DNA of 64,000 nucleotides from Sodalis sp. dw_96 (lineage in GTDB: Bacteria; Pseudomonadota; Gammaproteobacteria; Enterobacterales; Enterobacteriaceae), in the NCBI RefSeq assembly GCF_018449575.1, contig NZ_JAAVUT010000002.1:124001-188000 (forward strand), given 5' to 3'. Positions 1 to 10,035 of the stretch are shown one piece after another. The stretch's first letter is position 1. Every line of letters begins with the position of its first letter. The notes beneath the pieces are model-generated. The model saw nothing but the letters and a program-made list of their open reading frames with translations. It searched no databases and was not told the DNA's origin. The translations under genes and the position numbers were made by a program.

Positions 1-249
1 TGATCCAGGACACAATTTTGCAACTTTTGACGGTAAAAGTTGCACTTTATGTGCGCCTCGCAACGATTTTTTTTACAGAAACGGCGTTTTGATTTTGATA
101 TTCATGGATAAAGCACTGCTTAACATTGTCGGCGAATGAAAACGCGGCACCGTAATGGCGCGGGGGAAAGTGGAGAGACTAAAATCGATATTTATAAGAG
201 CTTCAATTTAATAATTTTATATAATTACCTTTTTAAGAACTTTTAAAAA
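1..249. other. Noncoding left edge, downstream of lrhA
   Basis: No convincing reading frame lies here. The stretch is AT-rich, with several T and A tracts. In E. coli the nuo operon follows lrhA on the same strand, so this is probably the upstream regulatory region of nuoA, whose coding part would lie outside the window; that is inference from synteny only. Confidence 0.4.
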
Positions 250-277
250 ATTAAGCCCCTTTAATCAGGGGCTTAAT
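250..277 (-). terminator. Rho-independent terminator of lrhA
   Basis: A perfect 10-bp stem, ATTAAGCCCC (250-259) and GGGGCTTAAT (268-277), encloses an 8-nt loop. Read on the minus strand it is followed by a T-rich tract. It starts 17 bp past the lrhA stop codon. Confidence 0.85.
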
Positions 278-293
278 CAGCTATATCTCACGA

Positions 294-1235
294 TTATTCG
301 TCTTTGACGGTGAAGCTTTCACCTTCTCCCTCCCCATCCGCGGCGCGCGGAAATACCGGACTATAGGAGCCGTTACCGGAGTTGATGGCGCTGAAAATCG
401 CCATGGCCAACTCGTTTTCACATTGAGGATTTTTACACAGAACATACTGCGTATCCGGCAGTACCGGCAATCCGTCGCTTTGCCCGAGGACCCGGAGATC
501 CGAACTCATCATTTCCACCGGCCTGGCGGTAACCCCGAGACCCGCTTTAACCGCAGCGCGAATAGCCGCCAAGGTGGACGCACTGTATGCGATACGCCAT
601 GGAATACCCGCTTCCTGTAGAAACTCAATGGCCTGCGTTCGAAACGGACTGGGTTCATCGGAAACCACCAGCGGTATCACATCGCCGGGACTGAAACGGT
701 AATCGGCGGCGCAATACCACAGGGTGGGGGAAGTCCGCAGGGTGACATGGGGATGTTTTCCCTCGCCCAGCGTGGTGATAGCCAAATCCACTTCCCCGCT
801 GTTCAGCATTTCCTGCATGAGAGGACTACGTTTGACACAGACATCAATGGACAGTTTCGGGTAAATCCTGGTGACCCTACTGAGCAGGAACGGCAGTATG
901 GAGTCAGCCGTATCATCAGATGCGCCGATTGTCAGCGAGCCCTGGATGTTGCTGTACATGAGGGACGTGCATGCTTCGTCGTTGTAAAGCAAAATTTTCC
1001 TGGCATAACCAAGCAATTGAATTCCGTGTTCGGTCAAAAGCTTGTTTCGACCATGACGGGCAAACAATTCTTTTCCGACAAGCTGTTCTAATCGTTGCAT
1101 TTGCTGGCTTACAGCCGATTGTGTTCGGCATACTGAAGCTGCTGCGGCCGCAAAGGTGTTAAGATCAGCGACGGCAACAAACGTTCTCAATAAATCAAGA
1201 TCTAGATTGAGCACTGGACGATTTGCATTGGTCAT
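294..1235 (-). CDS. lrhA: LysR-type regulator LrhA (HexA/PecT family)
   Basis: A LysR-type transcription factor of 313 residues, matching the usual length of about 312. The N-terminal winged helix-turn-helix spans roughly residues 10-70 ([17 protein letters not shown], then the recognition helix [11 protein letters not shown]), followed by an inducer-binding domain to about residue 290. In E. coli LrhA represses flhDC and so motility; the HexA/PecT orthologues of plant pathogens repress exoenzymes and virulence. The C-terminus ([16 protein letters not shown]) is acidic. It is divergent from alaA across a 1-kb gap, as in E. coli, where lrhA has a long regulated leader. A clear terminator follows. 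Product identity is firm; which regulon it controls here is unknown. Confidence 0.93.
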   Translation of the reverse strand: MTNANRPVLNLDLDLLRTFVAVADLNTFAAAAASVCRTQSAVSQQMQRLEQLVGKELFARHGRNKLLTEHGIQLLGYARKILLYNDEACTSLMYSNIQGSLTIGASDDTADSILPFLLSRVTRIYPKLSIDVCVKRSPLMQEMLNSGEVDLAITTLGEGKHPHVTLRTSPTLWYCAADYRFSPGDVIPLVVSDEPSPFRTQAIEFLQEAGIPWRIAYSASTLAAIRAAVKAGLGVTARPVEMMSSDLRVLGQSDGLPVLPDTQYVLCKNPQCENELAMAIFSAINSGNGSYSPVFPRAADGEGEGESFTVKDE

Positions 1236-2273
1236 AATATTGTCTTCACTTTTGAATTCTAATTACACACTACTACCCTGGCGTTTCTAAAAATCGCATT
1301 TCCAAGCTATAACCGTATGCAGGTATCCCCCACGTACCTCAACGACAACATTGTCAGTCGTTTCCATAGCCGATACGCACTTAAATCTTGCAGGGACTTT
1401 GCGTTTTACAGGCAAAGCTCATACTTATATAAATAGTGGCTAGTATCGTTGAAACCTAGCGCCCACAACGGATAAAGGGCTAAATTTCACAAGGATATCA
1501 TCTGCATACAGCTAAATGTAAAACAAAGAAAGGCTTAACAGTAAACTAAAACTTAAATGTAATTAATTAAATGGCACGCTCACTTCAATTACAAATGTTG
1601 AATATTAGTGGCTAGGTCGTATTTTTTTATCTCAACCTGCTTTATTTACATAAATTTTTCTTAACTATTGTTTCTACGATCAAAATATAACTCATACCAA
1701 AATTTTCTTACCGGTAAATGTATACCATAAATAGCCACCTTAAACGAAACAACAATAATTTGTAAGCATCAAAAGTTGACCTTTAATTTTCAATGGGAAA
1801 GTGCTCACAAGCCGATGAAGTAGAGATACTTTGCTTGGGTGAAAAGTGTGATAAGTATCATGCTACTTGGCTTCATCCACGCCCACTTACGCTAAAAGGA
1901 ATGCGAAAGGGATATTTACGCAATTTTTCTTAACATCTTAACCGCTGGTAACTAGACCGGTCGCCAACCGACCTCTTTTATCAGAGTAGACCCTATTAGC
2001 CGTCATTAGTATATAAAATACTCAAACCGTGAAACTAAGCGTAATGTAAAGATTATTTCATCAGCATAAAATATTTAACATTACTATTTTTACGGTATTT
2101 TTTTCTGCCTGCGACAGCAACGGGAAAATCCCATATTGCCTTACTCCTCTCAGCCTGAACTTAACCGCGAATGCCGCCGTGAAACCTTCTAAAGGGCAAA
2201 CCAGTGGAGTACATTATGCAGAATGCGTGATTTCCGGGTTGGAATACGTTTTCCCTGCATAAGGCATAATATC
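1236..2273. other. Long lrhA-alaA divergent regulatory region
   Basis: About 1 kb without a credible gene, markedly AT-rich compared with the flanking genes. E. coli also has an unusually long gap here, holding the lrhA promoter and long 5' leader. I see a broken inverted repeat around 1812-1879 (GATGAAG ... CTTCATC) that could fold, and the alaA leader hairpin at its right end. No open frame with a ribosome binding site was found. Confidence 0.5.
2214..2262 (+). promoter_or_regulatory. Leader hairpin overlapping the alaA ribosome binding site
   Basis: TTATGCAG (2214-2221) and CTGCATAA (2255-2262) form a perfect 8-bp inverted repeat. Its right arm includes the first two bases of the AAGG (2261-2264) that serves as Shine-Dalgarno for the alaA GTG codon at 2274. 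Folding could limit access to the site. A four-codon frame (2216-2230) behind its own GGAG lies in the left arm. Confidence 0.45.
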
Positions 2274-3494
2274 GTGAGTACTAGCGTTGAAAAATCCAGC
2301 AAATTAGAAAATGTTTGTTACGACATTCGTGGCCCGGTGCTCAAAGAAGCCAAGCGTCTCGAAGAAGAAGGTAATAAAGTTCTTAAGCTAAATATCGGCA
2401 ACCCCGCCCCGTTCGGATTCGAGGCTCCAGATGAAATTTTAGTAGATGTGATTCGCCATTTGCCCACCTCGCAGGGTTATTGTGATTCGAAGGGCCTTTA
2501 TTCGGCCCGTAAAGCCATCATGCAGCATTATCAAGCGCGTAATATGCTGGATATTACCGTTGAGGACGTTTATATCGGCAACGGGGTATCCGAGTTAATA
2601 TTGCAATCAATGCAGGCGCTGCTCAATACCGGCGACGAGATGCTGATACCCGCGCCGGATTATCCGTTATGGACCGCGTCGGTGGTGCTGTCCGGCGGTA
2701 ACGCCGTGCATTATCTCTGTGACGAAGGCGCCGGCTGGTTCCCGGATCTGGACGATATTCGTAAAAAAATTACGCCGCGCACCCGGGGACTGGTGATCAT
2801 CAATCCTAATAACCCCACCGGGGCGGTCTACAGTAAGGAGATGCTGTTGGAGTTGGTGGAGATAGCCCGCCAACATAACCTGATTATCTTCTCGGACGAA
2901 ATCTATGACAAAATACTCTATGACGAGGCGCAGCATCATTCTATAGCCGCCCTGGCGCCCGATTTGCTTACCCTGACCTTTAACGGCCTGTCCAAGACCT
3001 ATCGTGTCGCCGGTTTTCGCCAGGGCTGGATGGTGCTGAACGGACCGAAAAAACAGGCCAAAGGCTATATTGAAGGACTGGAAATGCTGGCGTCAATGCG
3101 TTTATGCGCCAATGTGCCGATGCAGCATGCCATCCAAACCGCGCTGGGAGGTTACCAGAGCATCAGCGAATTTATCATGCCGGGGGGAAGGTTATACGAA
3201 CAGCGCAACCGCGCCTGGGAACTGATTAACGATATTCCCGGCGTCTCCTGCGTCAAACCCAGCGGTGCGCTTTATATGTTTCCGCGTATCGATGCCCGTC
3301 GTTTCAATATCCTCGACGATCAGAAATTGGTGTTGGATTTGCTGTTGGAAGAGAAGGTGCTGCTGGTGCAGGGCAGCGCGTTTAACTGGCCGTGGCCCGA
3401 TCATTTGCGGATCGTTACGCTGCCGCGAGTGGATATTCTTGAAACCGCCATCGGCAAATTCAGTCGTTTTTTGCAGAAATATCATCAGCAATAA
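2274..3494 (+). CDS. alaA: Glutamate-pyruvate aminotransferase AlaA
   Basis: A fold-type I PLP aminotransferase that makes alanine from pyruvate and glutamate in the cytoplasm. The protein is 406 residues and nearly identical in layout to E. coli AlaA (405). The PLP lysine is in NGLSKTYRVAGFRQGW at about residue 241, and the substrate motif NPNNPTGAVYS is intact. I chose the GTG at 2274, because the product then begins MSTSVEKSSKLENVCYD, matching the E. coli N-terminus, and an AAGG lies nine bases upstream; an ATG 17 codons earlier adds unmatched residues. yfbR follows after 9 bp and is probably co-transcribed. The second alanine transaminase, alaC, is at the far end of the window. Confidence 0.95.
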   Translation: MSTSVEKSSKLENVCYDIRGPVLKEAKRLEEEGNKVLKLNIGNPAPFGFEAPDEILVDVIRHLPTSQGYCDSKGLYSARKAIMQHYQARNMLDITVEDVYIGNGVSELILQSMQALLNTGDEMLIPAPDYPLWTASVVLSGGNAVHYLCDEGAGWFPDLDDIRKKITPRTRGLVIINPNNPTGAVYSKEMLLELVEIARQHNLIIFSDEIYDKILYDEAQHHSIAALAPDLLTLTFNGLSKTYRVAGFRQGWMVLNGPKKQAKGYIEGLEMLASMRLCANVPMQHAIQTALGGYQSISEFIMPGGRLYEQRNRAWELINDIPGVSCVKPSGALYMFPRIDARRFNILDDQKLVLDLLLEEKVLLVQGSAFNWPWPDHLRIVTLPRVDILETAIGKFSRFLQKYHQQ

Positions 3495-3503
3495 GAGTGA
3501 GTT

Positions 3504-4106
3504 ATGAACCAGAGCCATTTTTTTGCCCATTTGTCCCGGTTGAAGCTGATTAATCGTTGGCCGTTAATGCGCAACATCCGTACCGAAAATGTGTCCGAAC
3601 ACAGCCTGCAGGTGGCGTTTGTGGCCCACGCCCTGGCGGTGATTAAAAACCGCAGGTTCGACGGCCGGCTGAATGCTGAACGTATCGCATTGCTGGCCAT
3701 GTATCATGATACCAGCGAAGTGCTCACCGGCGATATGCCGACGCCGATTAAGTACTTCAATGCGCAAATCGCCCATGAGTACAAAAACATCGAAAAAATT
3801 GCCCAGCAAAAGCTGATTGAGATGTTGCCGGAAGAGCTGCGGGAGGATTTCCGGCCGCTGATTGACGAGCAGTCCTATGCGCCGGAGGAGAAAGCGGTGG
3901 TGAAGCAGGCGGATACTCTGTGCGCCTACCTGAAATGCCTGGAGGAGATTTCCGCCGGCAACAATGAGTTCACCCCGGCCATGGCGCGGCTGGAAAAAAC
4001 CCTCGAAGAGCGCAACAGCCCGGAGATGGAGTATTTTATGACGGTGTTTATCCCGAGCTTCAGCCTGTCGTTGGACGAAATCAGCAACCATGATTCGCCG
4101 CTGTAA
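3504..4106 (+). CDS. yfbR: 5'-deoxynucleotidase YfbR
   Basis: HD-domain phosphohydrolase that removes phosphate from deoxynucleoside 5'-monophosphates, part of the dCTP-to-thymidylate salvage route in E. coli. Length is 200 residues against 199 in E. coli. The metal ligands are in place: H33 (SEHS), H68-D69 (MYHDTSEV) and D137 (KQADTL). The substrate-contact region around GDMPTPIKY is also kept. It begins 9 bp after alaA, suggesting one transcript. Its 3' end faces hxpA, and the gap between them holds the first repeat array. Confidence 0.94.
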   Translation: MNQSHFFAHLSRLKLINRWPLMRNIRTENVSEHSLQVAFVAHALAVIKNRRFDGRLNAERIALLAMYHDTSEVLTGDMPTPIKYFNAQIAHEYKNIEKIAQQKLIEMLPEELREDFRPLIDEQSYAPEEKAVVKQADTLCAYLKCLEEISAGNNEFTPAMARLEKTLEERNSPEMEYFMTVFIPSFSLSLDEISNHDSPL

Positions 4107-4114
4107 GGGCGCCT

Positions 4115-4361
4115 CCCCTTTAACAGGCTAGTTGCACGATTGGTGATAGCGGGCCTAGCGTGCTGTGGGGCACTCCAGCGGGCGGAAAAACCACGCCCGC
4201 TTCGATCCCATCAGCGCGCTCTCCCTTTAACAGGCTCGTTGCACGATTGGTGATGGCGGGCCTAGCGTGCTGTGGGGCACTCCGGCGGGCGGAAAAACCA
4301 CGCCCGCTTCGACCCCATCAGCGCGCTCTCCCTTTAACAGGCTCGTTGCACGATCGGTGAC
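4115..4361. repeat. Tandem repeat array A, 107-bp unit, about 2.3 copies
   Basis: The motif around CCCTTTAACAGGCT recurs at 4119, 4226 and 4333, giving an exact 107-bp period. Each full unit holds a hairpin GCGGGCG-N9-CGCCCGC and a smaller stem GTGC...GCAC. The array lies between the convergent 3' ends of yfbR and hxpA. It is related to the 101-bp repeats after pta, sharing the CTCCCTTTAACA start, GATGGCGGGCCTAGCG centre and CCCCATCAGC end. Copies adjoin directly with no spacers, so it is not a CRISPR array. Confidence 0.9.
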
Positions 4362-4392
4362 AGCTGGCCGTGCCATGAGGCGCTCAGGCAGG

Positions 4393-5046
4393 TTATCTTA
4401 AGCTGACCCTGGCGCCGTCGGCGTCACGGTCGATGCGCAATTGTTCAAGGGAAGTGAGCACCATGCCCACGGCGTCCTTCTGCGGCGTGTGGTCCGGCGG
4501 GTTAACCGCTATCACCGGGCAACCGGCGGCGAGCGCGGCCTGTATACCGGCGATGGCGTCTTCCACCACAATACAGTCATGGGGCGCGAATCCCAGCTTA
4601 TCCGCTCCCAGCAGGTAGGCATCCGGCTGGGGTTTACCCCGCGCCACCTGCTCGGCGGTGATAAGCGCCGCCGGCGCCGGCAGATTGCCGGCCCGTATCC
4701 GGGCGGAGGCCACCGGCATCGTTCCCGATGTCACGATGGCCCAGGGAATATCCAGTTCATTCAGGCGATTGAGCAGCGCCACCGCGCCGGGCAACGCCGT
4801 CACGCCGTCGGTACACTCCGATTCAAATTTTTCCAGGGCGAGGAATTCAGCCCGCAGCGTCTGTTCACTGGCGCCCGGCATGAAATGGCGCAATGAAAAA
4901 ATGGCCTGTTTACCATGGATAAAATTAAAAACGTCCTCAACCGGCACACCTTTGCTTTTAGCCCAATTACTCCAGGCTAATTCCACCACCGGTAATGAAT
5001 CAATCAAGGTTCCATCAAGGTCAAACAAAAAACCTCTACAAAGCAC
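4393..5046 (-). CDS. hxpA: HAD-family sugar/hexitol phosphatase HxpA (YfbT)
   Basis: Haloacid-dehalogenase-like phosphatase acting on small phosphorylated metabolites such as sugar phosphates. The catalytic loop FLFDLDGTLIDS carries the nucleophile and acid/base aspartates, followed by the cap domain and the later motifs IVTSGTMPVA, GKPQPDAYLLG and CIVVEDAIAGI. The GTG at 5046 is preferred: GGAG lies 8 bases upstream, and the product MLCRGFLFDLDGT aligns end-on with E. coli (MRCKGFLFDLDGT). An ATG at 5052 is only 2 bases from that GGAG. Length is 217 residues against 216 in E. coli. yfbU lies 23 bp upstream on the same strand, so the two are probably one transcript. Confidence 0.92.
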   Translation of the reverse strand: MLCRGFLFDLDGTLIDSLPVVELAWSNWAKSKGVPVEDVFNFIHGKQAIFSLRHFMPGASEQTLRAEFLALEKFESECTDGVTALPGAVALLNRLNELDIPWAIVTSGTMPVASARIRAGNLPAPAALITAEQVARGKPQPDAYLLGADKLGFAPHDCIVVEDAIAGIQAALAAGCPVIAVNPPDHTPQKDAVGMVLTSLEQLRIDRDADGARVSLR

Positions 5047-5069
5047 TGGCATATCTCCGGATTAGGCCT

Positions 5070-5564
5070 TCAGGCATTAATGATTTGCGTAATTTCAACC
5101 GCGCTCAAATGGTATTGACGCGGGCAGGACTGCCAAACGGCGAGCATGCGCAGGTATTTATCCCACATTTTGGTTTGGGCATTAAATCCATGCGTACCGG
5201 AATCGAAGTGCGTGTAGCGTCCCTCGGTAAAGACCATAAAGCGGACATAAGCCAAGTAACGGGATTCCGTGGCGGCATCGAAACCCAGGAAGGATAAGCG
5301 CCGTTCATCAATATCCTGGCGCTCCTTCAAATTGCCCCAGGACACCTGCAGGGCATGATGCATTTCCATAATATCGATAATCGTGCGGCAGACATCTTCG
5401 CTTAATTGGCCAAAATCCCGATCCAATTCTGCCATCTGCAAGCCGTATCCGCGTTCCACAATGGTCTGCTGGCGGCGGTAACGCTCGGCATTGTCCGGAT
5501 CCAGCATGATCATGATTTTATACTGGTTCGACAGAATAAGCCGTTGGGCGTTTGTCATCTCCAT
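5070..5564 (-). CDS. yfbU: UPF0304 family protein YfbU
   Basis: Conserved cytoplasmic protein of unknown molecular function; 164 residues, the same as E. coli YfbU, and strongly similar throughout ([18 protein letters not shown] at the start, [18 protein letters not shown] at the end). It is predicted to be helical, with no catalytic motif visible. Two ATG codons lie in tandem; the second (5564) sits 6 bases after AGGAG and matches the E. coli start, so it was chosen over 5567. The gene precedes hxpA on the same strand and probably shares its promoter. Confidence 0.92.
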   Translation of the reverse strand: MEMTNAQRLILSNQYKIMIMLDPDNAERYRRQQTIVERGYGLQMAELDRDFGQLSEDVCRTIIDIMEMHHALQVSWGNLKERQDIDERRLSFLGFDAATESRYLAYVRFMVFTEGRYTHFDSGTHGFNAQTKMWDKYLRMLAVWQSCPRQYHLSAVEITQIINA

Positions 5565-5693
5565 CATCCACTCCTGATTTTGTGCTTTATATCGCCGAAA
5601 CTATCCCGCCGTTAGCATGTCATACTGCAGGCGGTGACGGTATCTGAAGCCGGTGCTTTTTTTTGATTTAAAACAGCCGATGATGAAATATCG

Positions 5694-5716
5694 GCCCGCC
5701 GCATACGTCGGCGGGC
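5694..5716 (-). terminator. Hairpin after yfbV, probable terminator
   Basis: GCCCGCCG (5694-5701) pairs with CGGCGGGC (5709-5716), an 8-bp GC stem with a 7-nt loop starting 9 bp beyond the yfbV stop. The sequence after it on the minus strand is only moderately T-rich, so termination may be incomplete. Confidence 0.55.
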
Positions 5717-5725
5717 GCGGTACGC

Positions 5726-6181
5726 TTATAAATCGTCCAGAAAGGCTTTGTCGAGCAGCTTGAAGGCCCGCTTGAGAACATCCGCCAGCATCTGGTAGGT
5801 AGGCGTGCCCTCCACCGGTGCCATGGCCTGCCCGGCTTCGGTCAATTGGTGGCGCACTTCGTGGAACCAGTGCAGCAGGGTCGGCGGCAGCGGAGTGACC
5901 GAGCGCTTGCCCAGCCACCAAAGCCCCTGCATCGGCAGGCTGCAGGCGAAAATGGCGGTCGCCACCGCGGGGCCGAGCTGACCGCCGAGGGCAATTTGCC
6001 AGCTCAGGGTGAAGACGGCCACCGCCGGCATAAACCGCACGGCGAAACGGGTGGCGGTGATCATGCGGTTTTCCGGGAAAAGCGGCGCCAGGCGTTTGTC
6101 GGTCGGCCAGGTTTTCATATAGTCTTGTCCGCGCTGGAAAATTTTATACCAGCTTACCGAACCGGAGGGGATTGTCGCCAT
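5726..6181 (-). CDS. yfbV: Inner-membrane protein YfbV (UPF0208)
   Basis: Small membrane protein of 151 residues, the same as E. coli YfbV, which has been linked genetically to insulating the terminus (Ter) macrodomain of the chromosome. Two hydrophobic segments lie near residues 45-90 ([20 protein letters not shown] and [20 protein letters not shown]), with a conserved soluble tail ending DKAFLDDL. The ATG at 6181 follows GAGG by 6 bases and restores the family length; an upstream TTG at 6193 has no such support. It is divergent from ackA, as in E. coli. Confidence 0.92.
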   Translation of the reverse strand: MATIPSGSVSWYKIFQRGQDYMKTWPTDKRLAPLFPENRMITATRFAVRFMPAVAVFTLSWQIALGGQLGPAVATAIFACSLPMQGLWWLGKRSVTPLPPTLLHWFHEVRHQLTEAGQAMAPVEGTPTYQMLADVLKRAFKLLDKAFLDDL

Positions 6182-6534
6182 AGCGGACCTCAACTTTACG
6201 AATAAAAATTAAATTTTTTGTGCAATATCACAAGATAACTTTGGAACATTTAAATATATTTTGTCTTTGCTGTCGGCAATCGTTATCCTTATTGCCGTCT
6301 CGCGGCGGGAATACATCAGCCCGGACTGCAGGATTCAAATATTCTCCGCCCATAGCGGCGGGGAATAAGCAAAATTACGTTTCAAAAAAAATTGAGTAAC
6401 TTCAACTATTTTCGACTTCATGTCAAAAAAATGACCTTTGGCATGATGTTAATCATAAATCTCAATGGGCTAATGCGCTACGCTTTAAGTCTGATTGATG
6501 ATTTATTAACCATGCACAACACATAGGTACTTCC
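6182..6534. other. yfbV-ackA divergent promoter region
   Basis: 353 bp without a gene. It contains an 11-bp hairpin, TATTCTCCGCC (6340-6350) with GGCGGGGAATA (6357-6367), with a single G-T wobble. Both promoters must lie here. I looked for an FNR site (TTGAT-N4-ATCAA), expected from E. coli ackA control, but found only half-sites. The function of the hairpin is unknown. Confidence 0.5.
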
Positions 6535-7737
6535 ATGTCGAGTAAGCTAGTACTGGTTCTTAACTGTGGCAGTTCATCCCTTAAATTTGCCATTATCGAT
6601 GCTGCAAGCGGTGAAGAATTCCTTTCCGGTCTCGCCGAGTGCTTCAACCTGCCGGAAGCGCGCATCAAATGGAAGATGGACGGCGCTAAACACGAAGCTG
6701 AATTGGGCGACCGCGCCGCACACAGTGAAGCATTACGCTTTATAGTTAATACAATTTTGGCGCAAAAACCAGAATTATCGGCACAAATCACCGCTATCGG
6801 TCATCGTGTTGTCAATGTCGGCGAAAAATATACCAGCTCGGCCGTGATTACCGACGCGGTTTTACAAGCCATTAAGGATTCCATCCCGTTTGCGCCGCTG
6901 CATAATCCCGCGCATATTATCGGCATCAACGAAGCGCTGAAGAATTTTCCGAAACTGGCTGAGAAAAACGTGGCGGTTTTTGATACCGCGTTCCATCAAA
7001 CCATGCCGGAAGAAGCCTACCTGTATGCCCTGCCGTACTCGATATATAAAGAACACGGCATCCGCCGCTACGGCGCCCACGGCACCAGCCACTTTTACGT
7101 GACCCGTGAAGCGGCCAAATTCCTGAATAAGCCGATGTCGGCGGTTAACCTTATCACCTGTCACCTCGGCAATGGCGGCTCTATTACCGCGGTGCGCAAC
7201 GGCGAGAGCGTGGATACGTCCATGGGACTGACTCCGCTGGAAGGCCTGGTCATGGGCACACGCAGCGGCGATATCGATCCCGCCATCATGTTTTATCTTC
7301 ATAATGCCATGGGGATGTCGGTTGATCAAATCGACCATCTGCTGACCAAGGAATCGGGCCTGCTGGGACTGACCGGCGAAACCAGCGATATGCGTTGGGT
7401 CATCGACAATTATGCGGCGAAACCGGAAGCCAAACGCGCCATGGATGTGTTCTGCCATCGCTTGGCGAAATATATCGGTTCGTATACCGCGTTGATGGAC
7501 GGCCGGCTCGATGCGATTATCTTCACCGGCGGCATTGGTGAAAATGCGGCCATGGTTCGGGAGCTGACGCTGAAGAAACTGTCGCTGCTGGGCTTTGAAA
7601 TCGATTTGGAACGCAACGAAGCCGCCCGTTTCGGCAAAAGCGGCGTTATCACCACCGATGCCAGCCGCCCGGCCATTGTTATCCCGACCAATGAAGAACT
7701 GGTCATCGCCCAGGACGCCGCCCGTCTGACCGCGTGA
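6535..7737 (+). CDS. ackA: Acetate kinase AckA
   Basis: Makes ATP and acetate from acetyl phosphate and ADP in the overflow and fermentation pathway, and runs in reverse for acetate assimilation. The 400-residue length equals E. coli AckA. Visible family motifs are the phosphate-binding [16 protein letters not shown] at the N-terminus, the second ASKHA signature around [30 protein letters not shown], and [14 protein letters not shown] near the C-terminus. pta follows in the same direction after an 81-bp gap, so the two probably form one operon whose intermediate, acetyl phosphate, also feeds response regulators. Confidence 0.97.
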   Translation: MSSKLVLVLNCGSSSLKFAIIDAASGEEFLSGLAECFNLPEARIKWKMDGAKHEAELGDRAAHSEALRFIVNTILAQKPELSAQITAIGHRVVNVGEKYTSSAVITDAVLQAIKDSIPFAPLHNPAHIIGINEALKNFPKLAEKNVAVFDTAFHQTMPEEAYLYALPYSIYKEHGIRRYGAHGTSHFYVTREAAKFLNKPMSAVNLITCHLGNGGSITAVRNGESVDTSMGLTPLEGLVMGTRSGDIDPAIMFYLHNAMGMSVDQIDHLLTKESGLLGLTGETSDMRWVIDNYAAKPEAKRAMDVFCHRLAKYIGSYTALMDGRLDAIIFTGGIGENAAMVRELTLKKLSLLGFEIDLERNEAARFGKSGVITTDASRPAIVIPTNEELVIAQDAARLTA

Positions 7738-7818
7738 TACTTTCTCCGTTCCGCCGCAGGATTTCCCCGGCGGAACACTTGTTTGACCAACGAGCAACCG
7801 TATAAAAGAGGTTTAGCC

Positions 7819-9969
7819 GTGTCCCGTACAATCATGTTGATCCCCACCGGCACCAGTGTCGGACTGACAAGCATCAGCCTGGGTGTCATTCGCGCCATGG
7901 AACAAAAAGGCGTGCGTCTGAGTGTCTTCAAACCGATCTCCCAGCCCCGTTCCGGTGATGATGCACTTGATGCCACGACCAATATTATCCGCGCCAATTC
8001 CACCATTCCCTCCGCCGAACCGCTGCGGATGAGCCATGTGGAATCGCTGCTGGGGTCTAATCAGCAAGACGTGCTGATGGAAGAGATCATCGCCCGCTAT
8101 CATGACAATACCAAAGATGCGGAAGTGGTGCTGGTGGAAGGTCTGGTCCCGACGCGCAAGCATCAGTTCGCCAATGCGCTGAACTATGAAATCGCCAAAA
8201 CCCTTAACGCTGAAATCGTGTTTGTCCTGTCCTTGGGCAACGATTCTCCCGATCAGCTGAAAGAACGGATTGAATTGGCCCGTTCCAGCTTCGGCGGCAA
8301 CAAGAATAAAAGCATCATCGGCGTTATCGTCAACAAGCTGAATGCGCCGGTGGATGACCAGGGCCGTACCCGTCCCGATTTATCCGAAATATTCGATGAC
8401 TCCACCAAAGCCAGCGTCGCTAATATCGATGCCAAACAGCTGTTCGACAACAGCCCGCTGCCGATATTGGGCGTTGTGCCCTGGAGTTTCGATCTGATCG
8501 CGGTGCGCGCCATCGATATGGCCAAGCATCTCGGCGCTACCATTATCCATGAAGGCGATATCCAGACCCGCCGCGTCAAATCGGTCACCTTCTGCGCCCG
8601 CAGCCTGCCGAATATGCTGGAGCATTTCCGTCCGGGTTCGCTGCTGGTAACCTCCGCCGACCGTCCCGATGTTCTGGTGGCGGCTTGCCTGGCGGCCATG
8701 AACGGTGTTGAACTGGGCGCCATTCTGCTGACCGGCGGTTACAAAATCGATCCTGTCATCAACAGCCTGTGCGAACGCGCCTTCCGCACCGGCTTGCCGA
8801 TGTTCAAGGTCAATACCAATACCTGGCAGACTTCCCTTAATCTGCAAAGCTTTAGCCTGGAAGTGCCGGCCGACGACCATAGCCGGGTGGAAAAAGTCGC
8901 TAACTACGTGGCCGGCCATATCGACAATAAGTGGATAGAATCGCTGACCGCCAGCTCCGAACGTTCACGCCGTCTGTCGCCGCCCGCGTTCCGTTACCAA
9001 CTGACCGAACTGGCCCGCCAGGCCGGCAAACGTATCGTGATGCCGGAAGGCGACGAACCGCGCACCATCAAGGCGGCCGCCATCTGTGCCGAACGCGGCA
9101 TCGCCCATTGCGTTTTGTTGGGCAACCCGGATGAAATCCATCGTGTTGCCGCGGTGCAGGGCGTGGAACTGGGTAAAGGCATCGAAATCATCGATCCGGA
9201 AGTCGCCCGCGAACGTTATGTGCCGCGTCTGGTTGAGCTGCGCAAGAGCAAAGGCATGACTGAAGTAGTGGCACGCGAACAGTTGGAAGACAACGTGGTG
9301 CTGGGTACTCTGATGCTGGAACAGGGCGAAGTGGACGGGCTGGTTTCCGGCGCGGTTCATACCACCGCCAACACCATCCGCCCGCCGCTGCAGTTGATCA
9401 AGACCGCCCCGGGCAGTTCCCTGGTGTCCTCGGTGTTCTTTATGCTGCTGCCGGAACAGGTGCTGGTTTACGGCGACTGCGCCATCAACCCGGACCCCAC
9501 CGCGGAACAGCTGGCCGAGATCGCTATTCAGTCCGCTGACTCGGCCGCCGCTTTCGGCATCGATCCCCGTGTGGCGATGATTTCTTATTCCACCGGCACC
9601 TCCGGCGCCGGCAGCGATGTGGAGAAGGTCCGTGAAGCCACCCGTTTGGCCAAGGAGAAACGCCCTGACCTGGTGATCGACGGTCCGTTGCAGTATGACG
9701 CGGCCATTATGGCCGACGTTGCGCTGTCCAAGGCGCCGAACTCACCGGTAGCCGGTAAGGCCACCGTGTTCATCTTCCCGGATTTGAACACCGGCAATAC
9801 CACTTACAAAGCGGTTCAGCGTTCCGCCGACCTGATCTCCATCGGGCCGATGCTGCAAGGCATGCGCAAGCCGGTTAACGACCTGTCCCGTGGCGCCCTG
9901 GTGGACGATATCGTCTATACCATCGCCCTGACCGCCATTCAGTCAAAACAGGCTGAAACGGCTAAATAA
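7819..9969 (+). CDS. pta: Phosphate acetyltransferase Pta
   Basis: Interconverts acetyl-CoA and acetyl phosphate, supplying AckA. The long enterobacterial form is present: an N-terminal BioD-like nucleotide-binding region ([20 protein letters not shown]), a central DRTGG domain, and the catalytic PTA_PTB domain from about residue 400 ([18 protein letters not shown] to the end). The GTG at 7819 is chosen: AAAGAGG lies just upstream and the product then starts like E. coli Pta (714 residues; here 716). The in-frame start at 7783 adds 12 unmatched residues. A strong terminator and then repeat array B follow. Confidence 0.96.
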   Translation: MSRTIMLIPTGTSVGLTSISLGVIRAMEQKGVRLSVFKPISQPRSGDDALDATTNIIRANSTIPSAEPLRMSHVESLLGSNQQDVLMEEIIARYHDNTKDAEVVLVEGLVPTRKHQFANALNYEIAKTLNAEIVFVLSLGNDSPDQLKERIELARSSFGGNKNKSIIGVIVNKLNAPVDDQGRTRPDLSEIFDDSTKASVANIDAKQLFDNSPLPILGVVPWSFDLIAVRAIDMAKHLGATIIHEGDIQTRRVKSVTFCARSLPNMLEHFRPGSLLVTSADRPDVLVAACLAAMNGVELGAILLTGGYKIDPVINSLCERAFRTGLPMFKVNTNTWQTSLNLQSFSLEVPADDHSRVEKVANYVAGHIDNKWIESLTASSERSRRLSPPAFRYQLTELARQAGKRIVMPEGDEPRTIKAAAICAERGIAHCVLLGNPDEIHRVAAVQGVELGKGIEIIDPEVARERYVPRLVELRKSKGMTEVVAREQLEDNVVLGTLMLEQGEVDGLVSGAVHTTANTIRPPLQLIKTAPGSSLVSSVFFMLLPEQVLVYGDCAINPDPTAEQLAEIAIQSADSAAAFGIDPRVAMISYSTGTSGAGSDVEKVREATRLAKEKRPDLVIDGPLQYDAAIMADVALSKAPNSPVAGKATVFIFPDLNTGNTTYKAVQRSADLISIGPMLQGMRKPVNDLSRGALVDDIVYTIALTAIQSKQAETAK

Positions 9970-9998
9970 GCCTGACGGGTGTTAAAGCTGTCACCATG

Positions 9999-10025
9999 AC
10001 GCCGGCGCAAGCCGGCGTTTTTATT
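9999..10025 (+). terminator. Rho-independent terminator of ackA-pta
   Basis: ACGCCGGC (9999-10006), a GCAA tetraloop and GCCGGCGT (10011-10018) are followed by TTTTATT. This is a compact stem with a GNRA-type loop and U-tract, 29 bp after the pta stop. Confidence 0.92.
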
Positions 10026-10035
10026 GCCGCGCTTC

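Noticed and set aside
1890-1940. Small ORF in the lrhA-alaA gap (ATG after AAAAGG)
   Set aside because: The AAGGA directly abuts the ATG with no spacer and the frame is only ten codons.
6182-6534. FNR box in the ackA promoter region
   Set aside because: Only half-matches to TTGAT-N4-ATCAA were seen.
6862-7797. 311-codon minus-strand frame opposite ackA
   Set aside because: It is antisense to a highly conserved gene, has no family match and shows GC-codon-position shadow composition.
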